In this document: piece after piece, positions 20,258-30,697 of the stretch
Numbering within the stretch: the first letter of the stretch is position 1
How the letters are laid out: every line of letters starts with the position of its first letter
Assembly: GCA_013151275.1 (NCBI GenBank)
Contig: JAADIP010000092.1
Location: forward strand, 1-64,000
Source: Calditrichota bacterium
GTDB lineage: Bacteria; Calditrichota; Calditrichia; Calditrichales; Calditrichaceae
Direction: 5' to 3'
DNA: 64,000 bases
Notes under the pieces: generated by a model
Databases searched by the model: none
Seen by the model: only the letters and a program-made list of their open reading frames with translations
Told to the model about the DNA's origin: nothing
Position numbers and translations under genes: made by a program

Positions 20258-20854
20258 CTACTCTTTAGGAGGGAAAGGCAGAGAATTTTTTTGCCGGCGA
20301 TAAGAGTTGATCGCCTGTTGATTTTTTAACCTCTGGCGCAATTCTTTCTCTTTTGCCGCAACGCTTAAATTTGCTTCTTCCGGTCGGATATCTTTTATGA
20401 GTTCACGTAATTTCTGATTTTCATCTTTTAAAATTAAAACCTGTTCCTTTAAAAGCTGATTCTCCTTGCGCAATTGCAATTCGTGAACCGCGCGTTCAAA
20501 TAATGAGATAATCTGATCGATGCGAAAGGGTTTAATCATGTAATGAAAAGAATATTTGCGCAGGGCTTCGATGGCGTATTTGATATTATGATAACCGGTC
20601 ATAATGACCACAATCAAATCGGGATACACATCCAGAAGATCGATGCCCAATTGAATGCCGTTTTTTTTCTTCCAGCCGAGATCAAAATCCAACAAGGCTA
20701 AACCGATATCCTGATTCTTGATCTTCTTGTTTACCTCTTCCGGAGAATACGCCGTTATCACCTTAAAATCATGTTCGTTCAAGCCGTCGGATATCATCTC
20801 CAAAATTGCGGGATCATCATCCACAATTAAAATTTCTTTGTTGTTTAATTCCAT
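20258..20854 (-). CDS. single-domain response regulator with C-terminal coiled coil
   Basis: REC domain LIVDDDPAILEMISDGL...LLDFDLGW...MTGYHN...KPF; HELQLRKENQLLKEQVLILKDENQKLREL coiled coil. Confidence 0.85.
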   Translation of the reverse strand: MELNNKEILIVDDDPAILEMISDGLNEHDFKVITAYSPEEVNKKIKNQDIGLALLDFDLGWKKKNGIQLGIDLLDVYPDLIVVIMTGYHNIKYAIEALRKYSFHYMIKPFRIDQIISLFERAVHELQLRKENQLLKEQVLILKDENQKLRELIKDIRPEEANLSVAAKEKELRQRLKNQQAINSYRRQKNSLPFPPKE

Positions 20855-20869
20855 GATACAGCTTATTTA

Positions 20870-21841
20870 TTAATGATTTGTAAATACCTCTGAACGAAGC
20901 TCGTCGAACAATCTTATCCAGAGCTGACTGATAATCTCGCCCGCATCTTCACCGGACTGCGGATAACTGATGCATACATACTTTAAGGCTACCTGAATCT
21001 GATCTCTTTGTTTGGAAAAAGCGCTCTCCGCCTCTTCCTTTAAAGTATTGCAAATACTTTCGGCTGAAAAAAGATCGGCATTAGGGAAAATGAAAAAGGC
21101 GGTATCCAGAGTCAGCCAAATAACATCTCCCAGGGAGCCCAATTTTTGATCGAACAGCTCCTGGTATGTTTGAACCGTGTCTTGCAGCGCCACGGTTGAA
21201 ATCATTTCATGCCACAAACTGATTCGAAAGATGGAAAAAGAAACCGGATACAATCCGAGCCGAGCTTCGTAAATTCGGTCTTTTATTATCTTACTGATAA
21301 TATTTTCAAATCCCTTGCCCCTTCTTTTTAAAGGACCAAAAACGTGAAATATAGGCGCCGTTAAATTCACAAAGCCGGAAAGAAGTTTAAGTGTCTCCGG
21401 CGTAAGGTCTTTTTCGTGGGGCAATACGAGAACTTCCAGAAAACCGTTGATCTGTTCATGGAAGCGGAAAGGGAAAAGGTACAGAGTTTTTACTTCGGTA
21501 TTCAGCTTAACGAGTTTATTGCCTATTTTAACCGTTCCCGCCATATTATTGAATTTCGACGGACGTTCTTTGCGAATGATCATGCCGTTGATCGGCGTAA
21601 AAAGATTAAATTGGAATTTGCTCTCTATTTCCCGATCAAAATTTCTGCTTTTAATAATGGAAAAATTCTCTTCTTCCTCTTTAAAGCGCGCGATGCCCAC
21701 ATGGGGAATTTTCAGGTATTCGTTGCAGGTGTCCAAAATCATATCCAGAGCCACATTTAAATCGGTTACCTGATAGATGATGGATACCACGTCGCTCATC
21801 ATCAAAGACACTTCGCTTGAATCAAGTCTTTTCTTTGACAT
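20870..21841 (-). CDS. GAF-like domain protein with degenerate GGDEF-like C-terminus
   Basis: GAF-like N-terminus; C-terminus follows a GGDEF layout but has VIWLTLDTAFFIFP at the expected RxGGDEFxxxxP position. Confidence 0.55.
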   Translation of the reverse strand: MSKKRLDSSEVSLMMSDVVSIIYQVTDLNVALDMILDTCNEYLKIPHVGIARFKEEEENFSIIKSRNFDREIESKFQFNLFTPINGMIIRKERPSKFNNMAGTVKIGNKLVKLNTEVKTLYLFPFRFHEQINGFLEVLVLPHEKDLTPETLKLLSGFVNLTAPIFHVFGPLKRRGKGFENIISKIIKDRIYEARLGLYPVSFSIFRISLWHEMISTVALQDTVQTYQELFDQKLGSLGDVIWLTLDTAFFIFPNADLFSAESICNTLKEEAESAFSKQRDQIQVALKYVCISYPQSGEDAGEIISQLWIRLFDELRSEVFTNH

Positions 21842-21869
21842 TGTTTTTCCCGGCTAATTTTTGTGACTG

Positions 21870-23309
21870 TTAACGATCGGGGACAAAAACATCGTATTCC
21901 CGATCGGATACCTCTTTTAACGATTCAATTAATATTTCATCTTTAAAACGAAAGATCTTCACGCCGGAAAGCAATTCGTCGGCGTGAAAACCAAGCCCGT
22001 TAATTTCGATGTGAACGTTGGGATACAGATTTTCTTCGATCACGATTTCTTTGAGCATCCTCTCCCTTGCGGTTTCTTTTTGCAGTAAAATCTCTTCGTC
22101 GTCCAGTTGCACTAACCGGTTTTTCAGGCGTTTTAGTTCCTTATTCAAAAACTCGATTTCCGCCAGTTTTTCGTCCGAAAGATCGGAAACCTCTTTTTCC
22201 AGAAGTTTTAAAAATTTGAAGCGCTTTTCCAGAGTCGAATGGCGCAAAGTCAGGTCGGCGCGCAGTCGGCTTAATTCCCACAGTTTTTTTTGCGAGCTGT
22301 TTTGACCGTGATTCAGAATTTTGAGTTCGGTGTAAATGTTTCTGTTGGAGCCTACGCTGGTGGCTTCGATCCCTTTTTCCGAAGTTAAAGTACCGCCTCT
22401 TATCTGTCCCTCTTCGCCTTTGACAACAATTCTTCCGCCCGCCGAAACGCTGCAATTGATGATGTAATGATAAACCCGAATATCCCCGCGTACTCCGACG
22501 GTGGCATCCTGAATGTAGCCGCAATACAAATTGCTGCCCGCCAGAATTTTAGCGCGCTTTTTACCGACCACTCCGTACTTTATCGTAATATCTCCCTGCT
22601 GCGAGTAAATATGAGCGGCTTCCACGTTGCCGCCGATCATTATCGAATCTTTTGCTTCCACCCGGAATCCGGAACGAACATCGCCTTCAATTACCACGGG
22701 TCCGGCAAACTTAATGTTTCCGGTGCCGTAATTCACATCCCCTTTGATGTGCAGAATTTTGTCAACATTCACCTGCCGATTACGGTAATAGGCTGAACCG
22801 TCGATTGCCGAAATCAGCGAAAGTCCGTCTTCCGAAACTTTTGTGTTTTTTCCTGCCGGCAAAGTAATGTCATCACCGAGGGACGAAATAACTTCGCCGG
22901 TTACCGTTACCCCATCCTGACCTTTTTGCGCCGGGATTTTTGTGACAATTACCTGATTTGTTTTAACCGTGTAAAAAAGCAGTGCCTGTTTAAAATCGAT
23001 TCTTTTATTTCCGGATGTTCCGTTTTGAAGTTCCGCTTGCGGCGTAAGGGGGATATTCCATTTCAGAGAGGCGGGTTTTCCTTTGACAGGCAGCCTTCCT
23101 TTTGCGATTACGCTGTCATAAACCGGCTCTTTGTTCCTGACAATTTCTTCCAGCTTTGTCTGATCGATTCCGTATTTTACTCCGGCGCGGTTAAGCGCCT
23201 GTAAAATTTTTTCCTTTGCCGGAAACCTATCTTTACGCGCGGTAATGGTTATTTTGGCTTTCAGTCCGTCGGGATCAATATTTACTTTAATGTTTTCCAC
23301 CGTTTTCAA
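21870..23309 (-). CDS. FapA/DUF342 family protein
   Basis: DVNYGTGNIKFAGPVVIEGDVRSGFRVEAKDSIMIGGNVEAAHIYSQQGDITIKYGVVGK beta-helix typical of FapA. Confidence 0.85.
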   Translation of the reverse strand: MKTVENIKVNIDPDGLKAKITITARKDRFPAKEKILQALNRAGVKYGIDQTKLEEIVRNKEPVYDSVIAKGRLPVKGKPASLKWNIPLTPQAELQNGTSGNKRIDFKQALLFYTVKTNQVIVTKIPAQKGQDGVTVTGEVISSLGDDITLPAGKNTKVSEDGLSLISAIDGSAYYRNRQVNVDKILHIKGDVNYGTGNIKFAGPVVIEGDVRSGFRVEAKDSIMIGGNVEAAHIYSQQGDITIKYGVVGKKRAKILAGSNLYCGYIQDATVGVRGDIRVYHYIINCSVSAGGRIVVKGEEGQIRGGTLTSEKGIEATSVGSNRNIYTELKILNHGQNSSQKKLWELSRLRADLTLRHSTLEKRFKFLKLLEKEVSDLSDEKLAEIEFLNKELKRLKNRLVQLDDEEILLQKETARERMLKEIVIEENLYPNVHIEINGLGFHADELLSGVKIFRFKDEILIESLKEVSDREYDVFVPDR

Positions 23310-23320
23310 CTTACTTTGGT

Positions 23321-23620
23321 TTAACCTGTTGCCGCTCTTTTTCTGCTGACCTCCGCCTCCTCAAAATCAAACAAAATTTGCGCAATCTTCCCGCAACTGC
23401 ATTCGTAAATAACGCCGATCAACTCGCCGTTATTGTAAACCGGTGAAATTTCGCCGCCCTGATGAATATCCGTTACCTGGACGGAGTGTTCGATTTTTCT
23501 TGATTTTCCGAAAACAACCTGATCTTTTTTGATAATCGGGCTATTGACGGTATTGGGCTTTGGCAAATTAGCGAACATCTTACTCTGGTCATAATCAAAA
23601 AACGATTCATTCTTTTTCAT
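23321..23620 (-). CDS. uncharacterised small protein with CxC motif
   Basis: 99-aa ORF packed between FapA-like and CheZ-like genes; VIYECSCGKIAQILFDFEE. Confidence 0.55.
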   Translation of the reverse strand: MKKNESFFDYDQSKMFANLPKPNTVNSPIIKKDQVVFGKSRKIEHSVQVTDIHQGGEISPVYNNGELIGVIYECSCGKIAQILFDFEEAEVSRKRAATG

Positions 23621-23626
23621 GGCTCA

Positions 23627-24274
23627 TCAATACTTTGATTTAAAATATTTATCGATCAATTCCTGAGAGATTCCGTCCTGCCTGACAAAATCGGCTGTGC
23701 TCTCTTCAAATGAATCTCCGTCGTTATTTATCGGACTGTTCTCCAGCTCTTTTTCTATGGCGGCTACCACATCTTTTCCCAAAAATGTATTGGCTTTAAT
23801 CCTTAAAGAAGAATTAAAAAGATCCACGAATTTAATATAGATCGCCTTCAGAATCCGATTTACATAGTCCAATTGTTGTGAAGTTATGTCCTGAAACTGA
23901 AAAGCGTAAAAAATATCCGAAGCCTCATTCTGAATTTCATCGATTATTTCCAACGACGCCTCTTTTTGCCGATCGCTTTCCACGTTTTCCTTTAAAACAT
24001 CCAATTTGCCGATAATACCTTCGAGCCGGTCCATTACTTCGTGGGTCGCCATTTCGGTGGTTCGCGAAACCTTATTCAGATTGTCCGAAGCCGAAGGCAG
24101 CTTTACGGCGCCTTCCCGCATAAAAGTATTGGTTTCCAACATCAAAGGGATGATATCCTTAATAAACATAAACATGTCGCTGACAAGCGGTAAAATTTCA
24201 TCGCTCAATTTTAACGAAGCTCTTAAATTTTCGATTTTATCCAAAAGATCGTCGATTCCGTTGACTTCCAACAT
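23627..24274 (-). CDS. cheZ: CheZ-like protein phosphatase
   Basis: Helical protein with DIFYAFQFQDITSQQLDYVNRIL (CheZ FQDxT core) and a C-terminal ISQELIDKYFKS tail. Confidence 0.7.
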   Translation of the reverse strand: MLEVNGIDDLLDKIENLRASLKLSDEILPLVSDMFMFIKDIIPLMLETNTFMREGAVKLPSASDNLNKVSRTTEMATHEVMDRLEGIIGKLDVLKENVESDRQKEASLEIIDEIQNEASDIFYAFQFQDITSQQLDYVNRILKAIYIKFVDLFNSSLRIKANTFLGKDVVAAIEKELENSPINNDGDSFEESTADFVRQDGISQELIDKYFKSKY

Positions 24275-24284
24275 ACGTCCCCCT

Positions 24285-24665
24285 TTACGAATTACTGAAC
24301 AATTCAACCATTTTTTTACGTAAAATATCCGGAGTAAACGGTTTTACGATATATCCGTTCACGCCCAATTTAATAGCCGTTAAAACATCCTCTTCCATTC
24401 CTCGGGTGGTAATCATCAAAATGGGCAGTTCCTTTAACCGATCGTTTTTACGAATATGCTCCACCAGTTCTTTGCCGTTCATTTCGGGCATATTCCAGTC
24501 GGTTAAAATCATGTCGTATTCGCAGGACTGGAGTTTTTCCAGGGCGTCCACTCCGTTTTCGGCTTCTTCGATTTGTGTTACTCCCAGTTTTTTAAGTGAG
24601 TTTGCAATAATCCGGCGCATGGTCGGAGAATCTTCCACAAATAAAACACGCTTGTTCTCAATCAT
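24285..24665 (-). CDS. cheY: chemotaxis response regulator CheY
   Basis: VLFVEDSPTMRRIIANSLKKLG...DWNMPEMNG...MITTRG...KPFTPDIL. Confidence 0.9.
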   Translation of the reverse strand: MIENKRVLFVEDSPTMRRIIANSLKKLGVTQIEEAENGVDALEKLQSCEYDMILTDWNMPEMNGKELVEHIRKNDRLKELPILMITTRGMEEDVLTAIKLGVNGYIVKPFTPDILRKKMVELFSNS

Positions 24666-24822
24666 TGTTATTGCACTCCTTCCTAAGTTTTCTTTTACTT
24701 TCTCCTCAAAAAATATGCCAACTATCCGAAAGCATACCTTGCGTTGATATTCCGGTAAAGAATGCTTTTGTCATTTTCCGGCTAAGGCTGCAAACAAGAA
24801 AAATTTTCCCGTTGAGAACAAA

Positions 24823-25266
24823 TTATTCCTGTTCCAGCGAAACGCACAATTGCGTATCCTGAAAATAAAACCTTTGCACCGAATCGTAAGGAAGCTCGCT
24901 AAGGGATTCGATTTTCCCGCATTCCGGCAGTCCCAGTTCAAAGGATTCGTCCGGTACGTATTTGGCGAGGAATCGTCCGCCGATGGTGTTGCATAATTCG
25001 TTCAACCCGTCAATAATCGACTTTTCGTCGTCGATCACTTCGCCGATCATTTCGGTTACAATTTGCTCGGCATGCGTATGATCGAAAATCAGATAAAGCG
25101 TGCCGGAAAAGGGTTCTTTGATCTTTAAAGAGACCTGATAATCCCCTATTCTTACCGCTTCTTCTTTTTCCAATATTCTCACCTCTTCCAATTCCTGAAA
25201 GATCAGGTTTTCAGTAGATTCGGTTATAGCTCCATGTAACGCTACGATTAATTTTTCTTCGTTCAT
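24823..25266 (-). CDS. CheX/CheC-like chemotaxis phosphatase domain protein
   Basis: DGLNELCNTIGGRFL matches the (D/S)xxxExxN phosphatase motif of the CheC/CheX family. Confidence 0.7.
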   Translation of the reverse strand: MNEEKLIVALHGAITESTENLIFQELEEVRILEKEEAVRIGDYQVSLKIKEPFSGTLYLIFDHTHAEQIVTEMIGEVIDDEKSIIDGLNELCNTIGGRFLAKYVPDESFELGLPECGKIESLSELPYDSVQRFYFQDTQLCVSLEQE

Positions 25267-25280
25267 TTAAGAATCCCTCG

Positions 25281-25658
25281 TTAAATTAAGTTTAATGAAT
25301 CTCTGAGTATTTTGTGCACCTCCGGTAGTTCCAGAGGTTTGGCTAAAACGGCAGCGGCATGCTCCCGGATCAAATTTTGTTCGGCGATACTGTTTTTAAG
25401 ACTGGTAATTACGACCACGGGTAAATGGAAAAGTTTCGGAGAGCTTTTTATTCGTTTCAGCAGCGCCTCTCCGTCCATTTCGGGCATGTTAATATCCGTA
25501 AACACAAAATCAACCTTTTCATCCTTCAAAATTTTCAGCGCTTCTTTCCCGTTTCCCGCTTCTAAAAAACTTACGTCCTTTAAGCCGCAAATATCCAGAC
25601 TGCGTCTGATTAACGCTCGTGCCGTCGCCGAATCATCTACAATGAGTATTCGAGCCAT
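25281..25658 (-). CDS. response regulator, CheY-like
   Basis: MARILIVDDSATARALIRRSLD...FTDINMPEMDG...KPLELPEV. Confidence 0.9.
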   Translation of the reverse strand: MARILIVDDSATARALIRRSLDICGLKDVSFLEAGNGKEALKILKDEKVDFVFTDINMPEMDGEALLKRIKSSPKLFHLPVVVITSLKNSIAEQNLIREHAAAVLAKPLELPEVHKILRDSLNLI

Positions 25659-25686
25659 TATGGTTACCTCCCAACTTAAATAAAAT

Positions 25687-26172
25687 TTACAAAGTCCATT
25701 CGCCCCGCCCCGGCGAAGAAACAATCACCCGACCGTCCCGCACAATAACAGACACCGTTCGGCTATGGTTTTCTCCGACATCTTCGGCAATCGCGCCGAG
25801 GCAGTATTTCCAGAGGAATTTTTTAATAGCCAGAACATTTCGCTTTCCGATATTGAATTTCCCTTGCGGGTCAAGAATATTAGCGCCGCCGACCATTTTA
25901 ATCCAAACCTGACTATTCTTTTGAATTCCCAGTTGTTTTAAATTATTAATCAACTTCGGGATAGCCGTATCCGCAAAGTATCCCGGTTTTTTCTTTGCCC
26001 GTTCCTTGTTGACCTTTGAATCGGGCAAAGCGATATGTGCCATTCCGGCAACTTTTAAGTGCGGCGAGTAAAAAATCAAAGCCACACAAGAGCCCAGGGC
26101 GTATGTTTTGATCTGATCATGCGGATTTCTGCTGACCACAATATCGCCCACTCCAACGATTAAATTTGCCAT
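25687..26172 (-). CDS. cheD: chemoreceptor glutamine deamidase CheD
   Basis: TYALGSCVALIFYSPHLKVAGMAHIALPDS...MVGGANIL...IGKRNV. Confidence 0.93.
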   Translation of the reverse strand: MANLIVGVGDIVVSRNPHDQIKTYALGSCVALIFYSPHLKVAGMAHIALPDSKVNKERAKKKPGYFADTAIPKLINNLKQLGIQKNSQVWIKMVGGANILDPQGKFNIGKRNVLAIKKFLWKYCLGAIAEDVGENHSRTVSVIVRDGRVIVSSPGRGEWTL

Positions 26173-27224
26173 TATTTCATCCCATTCAAATAGCTTGTTA
26201 TGATTTCCGGTATTTCTTCCAAAGGCGCTAATCTTTCTGCGCCGCCGCGTTTGTAGGCTTCACGCGGCATTCCAAAAACAACAGATGTGTTTTCATCCTG
26301 CGCTACAGTTCGCGCACCACGTTCGCGCATTTTAACCATGGCATCCGCCCCGTCGTCGCCCATTCCGGTCAGCATTACGCCGATGGCGTTGCTTCCCGCA
26401 TATTTGGCTACCGAACGGAACAGAACATCCACCGAGGGACGATGCCCGTTGACCGTAGCGCCGTCTCTGCAAAGAACGCGGTATTCCCCTCCGGATCGGA
26501 TTAGCTGCATGTGATAATTACCCGGAGCGATTAAAACATTGCCCGTCATTACCCTGTCGCCCGATTGCGCCTCTTTAACGGTTAAATCGGACAATTGATT
26601 TAGCCGCTGACCGAACATCGTGGTAAATCCCGCCGGCATGTGTTGAACAATGACCACGCCGGGCGAATCGGGAGGTAAGGCGCAAATCAATTTTCGAATT
26701 GCCTCGGTGCCGCCGGTGGAAGCTCCTATGGCAATAACCTTGTCCGTGGTCTTGATCGGTTTGCTAAAACGAACTTTCCGGATTGCTTCCGACTTAAAAT
26801 TCTTTTTACGCCAGTGCTTTACCTTTACCCTGGAAGCCATTTTCACTTTGGCGCGCAGCTCTTCCATCATTCCGTTCAAACCGTTGCGGATGTTTATTTT
26901 CGGCTTAAGCACAAAATCGATCGCGCCGGCAGCCAGAGAATCCAGTGTGATTTTCGAACCCCGCTCCGTAAGCGAACTGACCATAATAACAGGCAAAGGA
27001 TGTTGAGGCATTAGTCTTTTCAAAAACTCCAAACCGTCCATGCGCGGCATCTCAATATCGAGCGTTAAAACGTCCGGTTTTAATTTTAAAATCAAATCCC
27101 GCGCACGATACGGGTCGCCGGCGGCGCCGACAACCGTAATTTCGGGATCCATGGAAAGCCCATGACTTAATACCTGCCGGACAAGCGCCGAATCGTCAAC
27201 TACCAGTACTTTTACCGAATCCAT
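26172..27224 (-). CDS. cheB: protein-glutamate methylesterase CheB
   Basis: REC plus methylesterase GASTGGTEAIRKLICALP...VQHMPAGFTTMFGQRLN...GMGDDGADAM. Confidence 0.96.
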   Translation of the reverse strand: MDSVKVLVVDDSALVRQVLSHGLSMDPEITVVGAAGDPYRARDLILKLKPDVLTLDIEMPRMDGLEFLKRLMPQHPLPVIMVSSLTERGSKITLDSLAAGAIDFVLKPKINIRNGLNGMMEELRAKVKMASRVKVKHWRKKNFKSEAIRKVRFSKPIKTTDKVIAIGASTGGTEAIRKLICALPPDSPGVVIVQHMPAGFTTMFGQRLNQLSDLTVKEAQSGDRVMTGNVLIAPGNYHMQLIRSGGEYRVLCRDGATVNGHRPSVDVLFRSVAKYAGSNAIGVMLTGMGDDGADAMVKMRERGARTVAQDENTSVVFGMPREAYKRGGAERLAPLEEIPEIITSYLNGMK

Positions 27225-27225
27225 T

Positions 27226-28065
27226 TCAATCTTCCTTAACATAAATCGCAGGTTGCACGTACTTAAAATAAGAGTTGTGATGGCTCAAACTTTCCGAATG
27301 ACCGATCATCAAATAACCTCCCGGTTCCAGATAATTGTAAAATTTTTGAATCAGTTGCTCTTTGGTTTCCGTGTCAAAATAAATCATTACATTTCGGCAG
27401 ATGATGATGTGAAATCGTCTCTTAAAAGGAAATTGCTGTCTCATTAAATTCAAACGCCGAAACAGGATCAGTTCTTTAACAAAAGGTTTGACCGCAAATT
27501 TTTCGTGGTCTTCTTTTGCAAAGTATTTTTCGACAAAGGTCGCGTCCAGATTAGACAAATTCTCCTTAGAATACTTTCCCTGCTTTGCCTTCTCCAAAAC
27601 GATTTCCGAAATATCCGTCGCCAGAATCGCGCTTTTCTTTTTAGCGTCCAACAATCCTAAAACCCCGATCAGAATCATGGCGATTTGGTAAGGTTCTTCT
27701 CCGGAAGAGCAGCCGGCAGACCAAATGCGCAGAACCTCTTTTTTCTTGTTGCTCTGGAGACGCCTCAACAGATCGGGAATTGCTTTTTCCTCCAAAAAAG
27801 CAAAGTGGTTCGGCTCACGGTTAAAATAAGTATGGTTGGTGGAAATTCGATTGATCAGGGTGTTCAGCGCTTCGCCCGATTGATCTTTTAACAGATAGTC
27901 ATAATATTCGCTGAAACTCCGGAACCCGTAAGCCCGCACCACCTTTTGCAATCGTCCCAGCACCAAAGAACGTTTGTGCGGTCCGAGAGAGATTCCGAAT
28001 CGGTCGTGAACCAACTGTCGGATTTTCTCAAAATCTTTTTCCAATAATTCCGGCATTTCCATCAT
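27226..28065 (-). CDS. cheR: chemotaxis protein methyltransferase CheR
   Basis: LRIWSAGCSSGEEPYQIAMIL, IICRNVMIYFD, LEPGGYLMIGHSESL. The ORF extends to 28107; start chosen at an internal ATG. Confidence 0.95.
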   Translation of the reverse strand: MMEMPELLEKDFEKIRQLVHDRFGISLGPHKRSLVLGRLQKVVRAYGFRSFSEYYDYLLKDQSGEALNTLINRISTNHTYFNREPNHFAFLEEKAIPDLLRRLQSNKKKEVLRIWSAGCSSGEEPYQIAMILIGVLGLLDAKKKSAILATDISEIVLEKAKQGKYSKENLSNLDATFVEKYFAKEDHEKFAVKPFVKELILFRRLNLMRQQFPFKRRFHIIICRNVMIYFDTETKEQLIQKFYNYLEPGGYLMIGHSESLSHHNSYFKYVQPAIYVKED

Positions 28066-28093
28066 TACTTTAACCCTGTTAACGGTTTTTCGG

Positions 28094-30643
28094 TTAAAAG
28101 TCCCCAAAGTCCTGATCGTCGGTAAAATCAGGGAATTGATTCAAAGAGCCGTTTCCGTTTCCGTTACCGCTGCGTTTGTTGGCTCCGAATCGTCTTTCAG
28201 CGCTTATTTCGGCAACGGGTTCGTTTTCTTCGTGAACTCCGACGTTTATTTCTTCGGAGTAAAAGTCATGGGCAAGTTTAAATTTTTGAATCATACCGCG
28301 TAAATTGAGCGCCTGACTGGACAGCTCCTCGGCGGCGGAAGCGCTTTCTTCGGCGCTGGCTGCATTTGCCTGAGTAACCTGATCCACCTGTTTTAAGGCT
28401 TCGCTGATCTGTTCGATTCCTTCCACCTGTTCCGCCGAAGCGCTGGTTATTTCGTCAATCAGGTCGCTGGCTCGGGAGATATTCTGAATGATCATTTCCA
28501 GAGATTTGGCGGTTTTATCGGCAATGTCGGTTCCGTGTTTAACCTTTTGCACCGATCCTTCGATTAATTGTTCGGTTTCTTTGGCGGCTTTGGCGCTGCG
28601 TTGAGCCAAATTGCGGACCTCTTCGGCGACGACGGCAAACCCTTTTCCGTGAACTCCGGCGCGGGCGGCTTCCACCGCGGCGTTGAGCGCTAAAAGATTC
28701 GTCTGAAAAGCGATCTCGTCTATCACCTTGATAATCTTCGAGATTTGCTTGGAAGATTCGTTGATGTCCTGCATCGCCTCGAGCATTCTTTCCATTTGTC
28801 CGTTGCCTTCTTCGGCGGCTTTTTGGGCAGCCGTCGAAATTTGATTTGCCAGAGTGGCGTTTTCGGAATTTTGTTTGGCTTGCGAGGCTACTTCTTCGAT
28901 GGAGGCTGTTGTTTCTTCCAGAGAACTGGCTTGTTCCGTTGCGCCCTGAGAAACCGACTGACTGGAATCGGCGACCTGATGCGCGCCGTTCTGAATTTGA
29001 TCGACAGCGTTGGCGATGTTCTCTAAAATTTCATTTAAAGAATCAAGCGTTTTATTCAACGCGTTTTTCATTCTTCCGTGATCGCCTTTATGTTCGCTCT
29101 GTATTTTAACCCGCAAATCACCGGCGGCAACCTGTTCCAGAGCTTCCAGGACTTCATTGATCGGATTGGTCAGCGCGTCTAACGCTTCATTTATTCCGCG
29201 CACTATTTTTCGGAAATCGCCCTCGTGACGGCTGTCGTCCACGCGGAAATCCAGACGCCCTTCCAGCGCGCCGTCGATTAAGGCGTTTGAATCCTGCACA
29301 AGATTATTTATTGCCAGAATACAACGATTTAAATTTTCCTTCAGCGCGTTAAAATCGCCTTTAAAGTCGCTATCGATGTAGTCCGGTATTTCGCCGCGGG
29401 AAATGGCGGCAATGGCTTTTGCGGTTTCGTTCAAAGGCATAATCACAGCGTCCATGGTTTCGTTGAATCCGTTCAAGATGTCGCGATATCCGCCTTCGAA
29501 TTTTTCGGCGTCACCGCGGTAATTCAGGTTTCCGGATTTTGCCTGTTCGGTTAAGTTTACGCTTTCGTCGATTAATGCCTGTAAATTGGTGCGGATGGTG
29601 GTCAGAGCCTCGGTTAACTGCATCAATTGACCGGGCAGGGGACGCAACGTGTTTTGCAGATTTCCGCGCGCGTATTCGTTCAAAATGGTAATGGTCTCTT
29701 TTACCGGATCGATAACCACATCCAGAGCCTGATTCAGATTGGTAATGACTTCTTCGTAAACGCCGCTTAATTTCAATGTTTCGCAGCGGGCGTCGATTTC
29801 TCCCTGTTTTTGTTTGGTAACCAGAGTTTCCAGTTCCGTCACAACCACCTTAAGACTCTGTTTTACGTCCAACAGGGCGTTCCCGAGAACGTCATTTTCC
29901 GAAAGGATTTCAATTTCGGTATCCACATTACCGGCGGCAAGGTTTTTCGCTGCTTTTGCCTTTTTCCCGATGGAAAAAGCCATATCCTTAAAGGTGCGGA
30001 TTAATAGCCCCAATTCATCTTCAAAAGAATACGAAACATCAAATTCCAATTGACCTTCGGACAGCAGACCCGCCATATTGCGCAAATCGTTAAGCGGTCG
30101 GGTTACCTTTTTCGTCAAAAATGTGATAAACAGAATCAAAATAAAGACGCCAGCCACCGAAAGGAGTATCAAAATTCTGGTGGCAAAACTCAGGGCAGCC
30201 TGACGTCTTTCCATTGAAAGTCCCACGATCACGCTGCCGATGGTCTTATCCGACGATTTAATGGGCAAATCAATAAAAATTTCATTTTCAAATTCCGTGA
30301 TTCCGGTAATTTCGTTAAACTTGGTTTCTTTATACCCTTCTTTCCGGTAACTGAATAAATCCTTATCTTCCGAATCCTTTACTTTGACCATTGAAATCTG
30401 CGGGTCTTTGGTAAAGGCTGCCAGAGCGTTGGCGATAAGTTCCGGGTCGCCGAATTCCACTCCGGTTTTCACGGCTTCCGCCGCAAGGTTCCCGATGATT
30501 TCCAATGACGCTTTTAAATTCCTGTCCAACGCGGAAGCGGTTATGGAATTAATAATGAGCATTCCGAAGATTATCATTACCATCAGGACCGGGATGAACA
30601 GGATTAATATTTTATTTTTGATGGTTAATTTGGAAAACCACAT
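28094..30643 (-). CDS. methyl-accepting chemotaxis protein with multiple HAMP-like repeats
   Basis: MCP tip [47 protein letters not shown]; repeated [24 protein letters not shown]-type HAMP units. Confidence 0.95.
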   Translation of the reverse strand: MWFSKLTIKNKILILFIPVLMVMIIFGMLIINSITASALDRNLKASLEIIGNLAAEAVKTGVEFGDPELIANALAAFTKDPQISMVKVKDSEDKDLFSYRKEGYKETKFNEITGITEFENEIFIDLPIKSSDKTIGSVIVGLSMERRQAALSFATRILILLSVAGVFILILFITFLTKKVTRPLNDLRNMAGLLSEGQLEFDVSYSFEDELGLLIRTFKDMAFSIGKKAKAAKNLAAGNVDTEIEILSENDVLGNALLDVKQSLKVVVTELETLVTKQKQGEIDARCETLKLSGVYEEVITNLNQALDVVIDPVKETITILNEYARGNLQNTLRPLPGQLMQLTEALTTIRTNLQALIDESVNLTEQAKSGNLNYRGDAEKFEGGYRDILNGFNETMDAVIMPLNETAKAIAAISRGEIPDYIDSDFKGDFNALKENLNRCILAINNLVQDSNALIDGALEGRLDFRVDDSRHEGDFRKIVRGINEALDALTNPINEVLEALEQVAAGDLRVKIQSEHKGDHGRMKNALNKTLDSLNEILENIANAVDQIQNGAHQVADSSQSVSQGATEQASSLEETTASIEEVASQAKQNSENATLANQISTAAQKAAEEGNGQMERMLEAMQDINESSKQISKIIKVIDEIAFQTNLLALNAAVEAARAGVHGKGFAVVAEEVRNLAQRSAKAAKETEQLIEGSVQKVKHGTDIADKTAKSLEMIIQNISRASDLIDEITSASAEQVEGIEQISEALKQVDQVTQANAASAEESASAAEELSSQALNLRGMIQKFKLAHDFYSEEINVGVHEENEPVAEISAERRFGANKRSGNGNGNGSLNQFPDFTDDQDFGDF

Positions 30644-30697
30644 AATTTGGTCCTTTCTAAATTATTTTGACCTTCGTCCCTCGATAGTTTTAACGCA

